A stretch of DNA of 64,000 bases from Chloroflexota bacterium (GTDB lineage: Bacteria > Chloroflexota > Anaerolineae > Promineifilales > Promineifilaceae): NCBI GenBank assembly GCA_022616275.1, contig JAKEFB010000091.1, forward strand, positions 26,186 through 90,185. Reading direction: 5' to 3'. Shown piece after piece: positions 59,018-64,000 of this stretch (its first letter is position 1; each line of letters opens with the position of its first letter). The notes below the pieces were generated by a model. The model saw nothing but the letters and a program-made list of their open reading frames with translations. It was not told the DNA's origin and did not search any database. A program made the translations under genes and the position numbers.

Positions 59018-61243
59018 CTACACAGCCACATCTTCTGGTCCTGGCTGGGCCAGCACCCTGGCAATCGGCCGGAGGCTCAACCACCATTGCTCTTTCGGCC
59101 GGCGGAAGCGCCGGTCCAGCATCCGGGGCACGTCCTCCAGGTCGGTAAAGCCCAGCCGGCCGTTTTGCAGCCCAATACAGGCGCTCTTCGGCTCTTCCTG
59201 GCCAATCTGGCTTTCCAGGTAAGCCACACAGTTAGCCGCCAACCGGGTGGCCATAATCCGGTCAAACGGCGTTGGACTGCCACCCTGCTGAATGTGCCCC
59301 AGGATAGCCGTCCGCACGTCGAAGAGCTTATCCCCTTCTTCTTCAAACAGAGCGCACATGAAATCGGTGGTATACGTCTGGCTGGCTTTTTCGTTGCGAA
59401 TCATCATGCCCAACCGCTTGCCCTGCTTGAAACCTTTAATCAACTGCTCGACATCGGCCTGCAAATCCCGCAGCGTCACCCCTTCTTCAGGCAGGTACAC
59501 CCGCTCGGCGCCCGTGGCCAGGGCGCTCATCAGTGCCAGGTAGCCGCAATACTGGCCCATCACCTCGACGACAAAGGCCCGGCGCGCCGCCACGGCCGAC
59601 TGTTTGATCTTGTCTACGGCCGAAACGATATTATTGAGGGCTGTGTCGGCCCCCACGCTGAGTTCCGAACCGGGCAAGTCGTTGTCAATCGTCGCCGGCA
59701 GGCAGGCCATGGGAATGCTAAAGGCCGGGAAGGTATTACGCCGGCCGTGCAGCTCTAAGATAGCCTCGTAACCGGACCAGCCGCCAATCATCAACAACCC
59801 CTCAATCCGGTGTTCTTCCAGGTTGCGGGCAATGGCGTAAAAGTCGCTGCCGCTGGGAATCCTGCGGTTAGTGCCCAATTCAGAGCCACCTCGCAGCGCC
59901 CAGCCATTGACACTCATCCAGTCCAGCTCCCGAATCTGGTTGTCAATCAGGCCCTGGAAACCGTGGTAAACGCCCAGCATCACGTGGCCCCTATCCAACC
60001 CTAGCCGGACGGCAGCCCGCGCGGCCGTGTTCATCCCCGGGGCCGGCGCGCCGGCGTTCATCACCGCCAGCCGCAAACGCCGCTGCCCTGGGTCCGGCCC
60101 ATGAGGTAAGGCCCGCACCAGGGTCCGTAGCGTCTGGAACGCTTCCCGGAAACTGGCACTACGCAGACTCATGGCCAGCTCATAGTTATGCCCGGCAATC
60201 GCCTGCTCCACAGCCCGGGTCTTATCCAGGCATTCGGACAGCGGTGTGCGGGTGATCTTGTTGCCCCGCATGCCGATCACGGGAATATCGTCGCCGGGCG
60301 CTGTCTCCAGGATGGCCCCCACGGCCGCCGCGCCCAGCAGTGTGCTCAAGTTGCGGTCAAAGGCGCTGGGCGAGCCGCCGCGCTGGACGTGGCCCAGGAT
60401 TGTCACCCGTGTATCCTCCCCCAGCCGCTCTTCCAGCACCCGCTTGACGTATTCGCTGCTAATAGCGTTGCCGTGCCGGTCGCGCGCCCCTTCGGCCACG
60501 ATGACAATGCTGTCCCGCCGGCCCATCGTGCGGCCCTGGGCCAACACCTGGCACATTTTGGCCTCCCACTCGTCCAGGTTGGGCGGGCTTTCCGGGATCA
60601 ACACCCAGTCCGCGCCGCTGGCCAGGGCGCCCATCAGGGCCAGGTAGCCGCAACGCCGTCCCATGACTTCGACGACGAAGGTCCGCTGGTGGCTGGCGGC
60701 TGTGCTGGAGATAGCGTCCACGGCGTCGGTAATCCGTTGTAAAGCCGTGTCTGCCCCGATCGTCATGTCGGTGCCGTACATGTCGTTGTCAATGGAGGCG
60801 ACCATCCCCACGGCGGCCAGTTGGGGGTAGCGACCGGCCGCTTCCGGGCTAATCTGGCCCTCGGCCACCAGTTCATTGATCAATTCCGGCCACTCCTGGC
60901 GCAAGACAGAAGCCCCCGTCAGGCTGCCATCCCCCCCAATGACCACCAGCCCGTCAATACCATGTTCAACCAGGTTACGCACCGCCTTTTTCCGGCCGTC
61001 TCTTTCGCGAAAAGCAGCACACCGGGCCGAGCCAATCACCGTGCCACCCTGGTGCAAAATCCCGCCCACGTCACTCCAGCCAATGGGTCGAATCCGGTCC
61101 CCACCGTCCACCATCCCCTGGTAGCCCTCGTAAATGGCATAGACCTCCACCCCCTGGTTAAGGGCAAAGCGGACCACGGCCCGCACGGCCGCATTCATCC
61201 CCTGCGCGTCGCCTCCGCTGGTAAATACACCAATCCGCTTCAT
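59018..61243 (-). CDS. Double-length eukaryote-type 6-phosphofructokinase
   Basis: The 741-residue protein from ATG 61243 (MKRIGVFTSGGDAQGMNAAV) is two PFK domains fused. The N half is catalytic-like: GGDGS at 103-107, 'VASIDNDMYGTDMTIGADTALQRI', 'VVEVMGRRCGYLALM' and 'LGHVQRGGSPSAFDR'. The C half (from about residue 390) has 'VMNAGAPAPGMNTAARAAVRLGLDRGHVMLGVYHGFQGL', 'IGGWSGYEAILEL' in place of GGDGS, 'PATIDNDLPGSELSVGADTALNNI' and 'LGHIQQGGSPTPFDR'. In animals and fungi such fusions have a catalytic N half and a regulatory C half; the same division is likely here. ATP should be the donor. Length (about 740-780) fits. Confidence 0.92.
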   Translation of the reverse strand: MKRIGVFTSGGDAQGMNAAVRAVVRFALNQGVEVYAIYEGYQGMVDGGDRIRPIGWSDVGGILHQGGTVIGSARCAAFRERDGRKKAVRNLVEHGIDGLVVIGGDGSLTGASVLRQEWPELINELVAEGQISPEAAGRYPQLAAVGMVASIDNDMYGTDMTIGADTALQRITDAVDAISSTAASHQRTFVVEVMGRRCGYLALMGALASGADWVLIPESPPNLDEWEAKMCQVLAQGRTMGRRDSIVIVAEGARDRHGNAISSEYVKRVLEERLGEDTRVTILGHVQRGGSPSAFDRNLSTLLGAAAVGAILETAPGDDIPVIGMRGNKITRTPLSECLDKTRAVEQAIAGHNYELAMSLRSASFREAFQTLRTLVRALPHGPDPGQRRLRLAVMNAGAPAPGMNTAARAAVRLGLDRGHVMLGVYHGFQGLIDNQIRELDWMSVNGWALRGGSELGTNRRIPSGSDFYAIARNLEEHRIEGLLMIGGWSGYEAILELHGRRNTFPAFSIPMACLPATIDNDLPGSELSVGADTALNNIVSAVDKIKQSAVAARRAFVVEVMGQYCGYLALMSALATGAERVYLPEEGVTLRDLQADVEQLIKGFKQGKRLGMMIRNEKASQTYTTDFMCALFEEEGDKLFDVRTAILGHIQQGGSPTPFDRIMATRLAANCVAYLESQIGQEEPKSACIGLQNGRLGFTDLEDVPRMLDRRFRRPKEQWWLSLRPIARVLAQPGPEDVAV

Positions 61244-61264
61244 CGCTGCCACAGTTCCTACGAA

Positions 61265-61291
61265 GTAGAACGATTTTGCAAATCGTTCCAC
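61265..61291. repeat. Small palindrome upstream of the double-length PFK gene
   Basis: GAACGATTT (61268-61276), loop TGC, AAATCGTTC (61280-61288). It shares the TTT-n-GC-n-AAA core with the terminator at 61329-61363 only 50 bp away. Confidence 0.6.
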
Positions 61292-61328
61292 TAAGTCTAC
61301 ACCGTTCAGAGGCGCAGGCAACTGGGGG

Positions 61329-61363
61329 AAAACCCCGTAGGTTTGCGAAACCTACGGGGTTTT
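61329..61363 (-). terminator. Intrinsic terminator after the flavin monooxygenase gene
   Basis: Perfect 16-bp stem AAAACCCCGTAGGTTT / AAACCTACGGGGTTTT, loop GCG, U-tract on the minus strand, 6 bp after the gene stop. Member of the CCCCGCAGGT-like palindrome family. Confidence 0.9.
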
Positions 61364-61369
61364 AGCGGT

Positions 61370-62503
61370 TCAGGCTGGTTGGAGATAGGCGGCAATCGTC
61401 CTGGCCAGCCGCCTCGAATCACAGTTGGCTTCGTAGAGGTGGCCGCGCACGCTTTCCGTATAGCCCATAAAGTAAAAGCCGGGATAACTGGTCGGCCGGC
61501 CGGACGGGAAGCGCGGGTAGCCCCGTTCGTCCACCAGCCCGGGCGCTTCCAGCAAGGTAGCCAGCCCCGTCTGGAAGCCGGTAGCGGCCACAATTACGTC
61601 AAAGGCCTCCTCCCGGCCGTCCTCGTAGACCACACCGCCCGGCGTCAGGCGGCCGATAGTCGGCCGGAGCTGAATCTGGCCGCGCTTCAGCGCTTTGGCG
61701 TAGCCCACGTCAATGATGGGCACACGGTGGGCGGTGAAAGGCAGCCAGGCCGGCCGGCCCAGCCCGTAGCGGCCCAGGTTGCCCATCGCCGTTCGGGCAA
61801 TGGCGTAGCCAATCCTGTCGGCCAGGCCTGGCGGCAGCGGCGTAAGCAACATGCCAAAAGCCTGCACCGGGAAGCCCAGCACGTCGCGGGGCACAACCGG
61901 TGGCGGCGTGCGGACGCTGTTGGCGACGAAGGCCGCTCCCTGCTCGACCAGGTCCACGCAAATTTCGCTGCCGCTGTTTCCCGTGCCGACCACCAGCACC
62001 CGCCGGCCGGCGAACTCCTGACCGGTGCGGTACTCGACCGAATGTAGCAGGCGGCCCTGGTACGTCTCCTGGCCTGGCCAGGCTGGTTGGGTTGGCCGGC
62101 CGTAATGCCCCAGAGCGACAACCACCACCCGGCTGCGCCACGCCCCCTTGTCTCCCTCTACCACCCAGGTGGGCGCGGCCGGCTCTCCTTCCGGCCGGAT
62201 TTTGGCCACTGGCCACTCCAGCCGCACGTCCAGGTCAAAGTGGCGGGCGTACTCCTGCAAGTAGCCGGCAAACTGGTTCTTGGGTATATACCAGGGATAG
62301 CGGCGGGGAATGGGATAATGGGCCAGCCCCGAAAACGGCCGGACGGTGTGCAGCCGCAGCCGCTCGTATCGCCGCGCCCAGACGCCGCCCACCTGGTCGT
62401 CTTTATCCAGGACGACTGCTTCCAGTCCCACGTGTTTCAACGCCCCGGCCGTCGTCAACCCGGCCGCGCCACCACCCACCACTACAACATCCGCTTCCAT
62501 CAT
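61370..62503 (-). CDS. Flavin-dependent monooxygenase / FAD-NAD(P)-binding oxidoreductase
   Basis: The 377-residue protein from ATG 62503 (MMEADVVVVGGGAAGL) has the FAD Rossmann motif GGGAAGL, the segment 'YERLRLHTVRPFSGLAHYPIP', a second dinucleotide motif 'RVLVVGTGNSGSEICVDLVEQGA' for NAD(P)H, and the family motif 'DVIVAATGFQTGL' of class B flavoprotein monooxygenases. It could oxygenate a small nucleophile or ketone, or act as an indole-pyruvate-type (YUCCA-like) enzyme; the substrate is not predictable. The longer frame upstream has no SD. It is monocistronic with a strong terminator. Confidence 0.9.
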   Translation of the reverse strand: MMEADVVVVGGGAAGLTTAGALKHVGLEAVVLDKDDQVGGVWARRYERLRLHTVRPFSGLAHYPIPRRYPWYIPKNQFAGYLQEYARHFDLDVRLEWPVAKIRPEGEPAAPTWVVEGDKGAWRSRVVVVALGHYGRPTQPAWPGQETYQGRLLHSVEYRTGQEFAGRRVLVVGTGNSGSEICVDLVEQGAAFVANSVRTPPPVVPRDVLGFPVQAFGMLLTPLPPGLADRIGYAIARTAMGNLGRYGLGRPAWLPFTAHRVPIIDVGYAKALKRGQIQLRPTIGRLTPGGVVYEDGREEAFDVIVAATGFQTGLATLLEAPGLVDERGYPRFPSGRPTSYPGFYFMGYTESVRGHLYEANCDSRRLARTIAAYLQPA

Positions 62504-62549
62504 TGTGCTCTCTCTAAAAGTAACCCAGACTGTCCACTCTATGCCCGCC

Positions 62550-62590
62550 CTGCAAACTCGCAGACCCGCCAACTCGCAAACTCACCCCCG
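62550..62590. repeat. CAAACTCG/CCAACTCG octamer tract
   Basis: GCAAACTCGCAGACCCGCC followed by AACTCGCAAACTCACCC in about 8-base steps, the same dialect (complement) as the tract at 53055-53136. It lies upstream of the flavin monooxygenase gene. Confidence 0.65.
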
Positions 62591-62664
62591 CTTTGGTACA
62601 ATTCTATCAGAAAAGTAACCGCTCAGGGCATAGAGCCCCACGGAAAAGACACAACACTTAGAGA

Positions 62665-62740
62665 AATAAAACTTTGTGTTCTCTCTAAGCAATCCTTGAT
62701 TGCCGATCTCTGTGTCTCCTCCGTGATCTCTGTGTTCCCT
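62665..62740 (-). repeat. Dispersed element with GGCAATCAAGGATTGC core, copy C
   Basis: On the minus strand it reads AAGGGAACACAGAGATCACG, GAGGAGACACAGAGATC, GGCAATCAAGGATTGCTTAG and AGAGAACACAAAGTTTTATT, nearly identical to copy B at 24842-24918. It ends 10 bp before the tRNA gene. Confidence 0.8.
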
Positions 62741-62749
62741 TGAAGAGAA

Positions 62750-62822
62750 GCCCTCGTAGCTCAAAGGATAGAGCGAAGCACTCCTAATGCTTAGGTTGGC
62801 CGTTCGAGTCGGCCCGAGGGTA
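62750..62822 (+). tRNA. tRNA-Arg (anticodon CCU)
   Basis: 73 bases fold fully. Acceptor GCCCTCG/CGAGGGT (G1-U72 wobble) has discriminator A, D-arm GCTC/GAGC, anticodon stem AAGCA/TGCTT with loop CTCCTAA (anticodon CCT), 5-base variable loop and T-arm GGCCG/CGGCC with TTCGAGT. The CCA is not encoded. It reads AGG codons. Confidence 0.95.
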
Positions 62823-62830
62823 TAGAAGAA

Positions 62831-62868
62831 GTGATGAGGATTGAGTTTATCCCTCATCACTTGTTTTT
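62831..62868 (+). terminator. Intrinsic terminator of the tRNA gene
   Basis: GTGATGAGG (62831-62839) / CCTCATCAC (62852-62860), 12-base loop, followed by TTGTTTTT. It begins 9 bp after the tRNA. Confidence 0.88.
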
Positions 62869-62924
62869 CGCCAGGAGCAGGGTGGTGTGCTGGTAATCCA
62901 AAGAGTAATCTTAGTAAAGGCAAT

Positions 62925-63278
62925 ATGAATCGAAAAATCTTATTCGTCCTGTTTTTAAGCATTGCCGTCTACATTTCTGCCTGTAACGGCCGCAGTGAGA
63001 GCACACCACCGACCGATGCAACGAGCACAGTGAGCCAGGAATCGGCCGCAACCTCGACGATGGAGAGCGAAGCCACCACAACCCCGCTACCTGCGGCAAC
63101 GGAAACATCCGCTCCAATCTCCGATGTGCCGGAGGGCTTTGTTGTTCCGCCCTACTTACAGGCCAGGTATGGCGTTACCCTGGCCTACCCGGCCGACTGG
63201 CGCTTACAAGACACATCTTTTGCCTGGCAAGACGCTGCCTTACAAACAGGTAAAGAGACCCCCTCTGTGTCAATATAG
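62925..63278 (+). pseudogene. Lipoprotein gene truncated by the IS insertion
   Basis: From ATG 62925 the product has a signal peptide with lipobox ISAC (C20) and a Ser/Thr/Ala tether (residues about 22-70). It then starts a globular domain 'FVVPPYLQARYGVTLAYPADWRLQDTSFAWQDAAL' (cut after about 45 residues, ending PSVSI). The 'YPADW' segment is a common opening of PsbP-like or other secreted domains that normally continue for more than 100 residues. The stop lies at the left end of an IS3-type element, so the gene is probably interrupted. The lost 3' part would be beyond the window. Confidence 0.6.
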
Positions 63279-63336
63279 TATGAGACACTCCAGACTCAGA
63301 AATTACTGTAGAATCTGAGGGCGGAGGAGAAAGAAA

Positions 63337-63771
63337 ATGTCTCAAAAACAATCAACTATCGTCCAAGGCAACGGTGTCACGCCAGGCGGCCGACCAGCAG
63401 ACCCAGAGGTCGTACCCTGTGGCCAACGGCGGCGCTTCACGGCCGCCTACAAGCAGAGGATTGTGGAGGAGGCCGAGCGGTGCGACCAGCCGGGTCAGGT
63501 GGGGGCGTTGTTGCGGCGGGAAGGGTTGTACTCGTCCCACTTGAACACCTGGCGACGCCAACGAGCTGCCGGCCAACTGCAAGGGCTGGCGGTGCAGCAG
63601 CGCGGCCGGAAAAGCCAGCAGGATGGTCAGGCGGTCGAACTGGCCAGGCTGCGCCGGGAGAACGAACGGCTGCGGCGGCAATTGGAACAGGCCGAGCTGA
63701 TCATCGCCGCCCAAAAAAAGCTAGCGCAAGCCTTAGAGCAAACGTTGAGCGACAGCAAGGAGGCGAACTGA
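63337..63771 (+). CDS. IS3-type transposase OrfA (helix-turn-helix protein)
   Basis: The 144-residue protein has an HTH of transposase IS3/IS911 OrfA: 'RRFTAAYKQRIVEEAERCDQPGQVGALLRREGLYSSHLNTWRRQRAAG'. A leucine-zipper-like coiled coil follows ('VELARLRRENERLRRQLEQAELIIAAQKKLAQALEQTL') for multimerisation. It binds the element ends. Its TGA overlaps the OrfB ATG by one base (TGATG), so OrfB is made by reinitiation or a frameshift. SD GGAGGAGA precedes the ATG. Confidence 0.9.
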   Translation: MSQKQSTIVQGNGVTPGGRPADPEVVPCGQRRRFTAAYKQRIVEEAERCDQPGQVGALLRREGLYSSHLNTWRRQRAAGQLQGLAVQQRGRKSQQDGQAVELARLRRENERLRRQLEQAELIIAAQKKLAQALEQTLSDSKEAN

Positions 63772-64000
63772 TGCGCCAGGCGGTCGAAGAACTGGCCCAA
63801 GTTGTGCCCCTGAGCCAGGCCTGCGAGGCGTTGGGGTTGCCGCGCAGCAGCTTGTACCGCTCGCGTCAACCCCAGCCAGCAAGAGAGCCGCAGCCCCGGC
63901 CGGCTTCGCCCAGGGCCTTGAGCCCAGCCGAAAAGGAAACGGTCCATCAAGTGCTCAACAGCCAACGCTTTGCCGACAGCGCGCCGCATCAGGTGTACGC
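63771..64000 (+). CDS. IS3-type transposase OrfB (partial)
   Basis: The first 76 codons are visible: 'LAQVVPLSQACEALGLPRSSLYRSRQP' (HTH_21-like N-terminal part) and 'LSPAEKETVHQVLNSQRFADSAPHQVYA', the usual lead-in to the DDE integrase core, which would lie to the right of the window. It carries the catalytic activity of the element. Confidence 0.85.
   Translation, partial: MRQAVEELAQVVPLSQACEALGLPRSSLYRSRQPQPAREPQPRPASPRALSPAEKETVHQVLNSQRFADSAPHQVY

Larger units (their letters stand above)
63270..64000 (+). mobile_element. IS3-family insertion sequence (partial, right end off the window)
   Basis: The left boundary lies between about 63266 and 63281; a likely left terminal repeat begins TGAGACACTCCAGACTCAG at 63281. 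Two overlapping transposase frames follow. The right end and any target duplication are outside the window. Confidence 0.8.

Overview
The window reads like a chromosome segment of an uncultured Chloroflexota bacterium, most likely Anaerolineae-like. This rests on high GC with constant GGCCGG/CGGCCG runs, many secreted lipoproteins with Thr/Pro-rich linkers and Asp-box, PKD or beta-helix domains, and a cluster combining a glutamate-mutase-MutL-like ATPase with a DUF6754-like membrane protein. The taxon is inferred from gene content only.

Layout. 1-9574 (minus strand): the end of a response regulator, then an eight-gene run that includes the MutL-like ATPase, a 1061-residue zinc-ribbon protein with about 20 PDWL-type motifs, several membrane proteins and an LPxTG-type surface protein. 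9575-17816 (plus): lipid kinase, XPB/Ssl2-like domain protein, CocE/NonD hydrolase, a thioredoxin-fold lipoprotein with an in-frame UGA exactly where its first active-site Cys belongs (probable selenoprotein), a Rieske protein and a secreted PKD protein. 17904-23607 (minus): three tandem PQQ-type sugar dehydrogenase paralogs, rfbB and a GGDT-repeat lipoprotein. 23839-31674: alcohol dehydrogenase, GT-C-like membrane protein, a coupled trio (membrane Mrr-like nuclease, methyltransferase, histidine phosphatase), a beta-helix protein and an M20 peptidase. 31770-35800: a lower-GC island with an antitoxin and a gutted mazF, a serine hydrolase, then DUF1801, a UbiA prenyltransferase and a membrane protein. 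36067-40561: ROK repressor and sugar ABC transporter. 40558-45015 (minus): PPK2, an FHA membrane protein and its partner. 45151-48509: phenylacetyl-CoA epoxidase genes paaABC and paaD, interrupted by an antitoxin/HNH pair whose nuclease is internally deleted. 48716-50284: lower-GC Asp-box lipoprotein and xisI with an xisH remnant. 50291-62503 (minus): phosphohexomutase, glycerate kinase, solute-binding lipoprotein, uracil-DNA glycosylase, a release-factor-like protein, HtrA protease, PPi-type PFK, a eukaryote-type double-length PFK and a flavin monooxygenase. 62750-64000: tRNA-Arg(CCU), then a lipoprotein cut by an IS3-type element that runs off the edge.

Between genes there is a striking system of short repeats. 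Tandem 7- or 8-base units in many different 'dialects' often fold into perfect hairpins and often reach into genes, supplying stop codons or N-termini. A second palindromic family provides terminators, and one copy lies in frame inside a gene. A third dispersed element of about 75 bp occurs three times.

Together the genes suggest a heterotrophic, sugar- and aromatic-degrading lifestyle with an extensive cell-surface and secreted protein repertoire.
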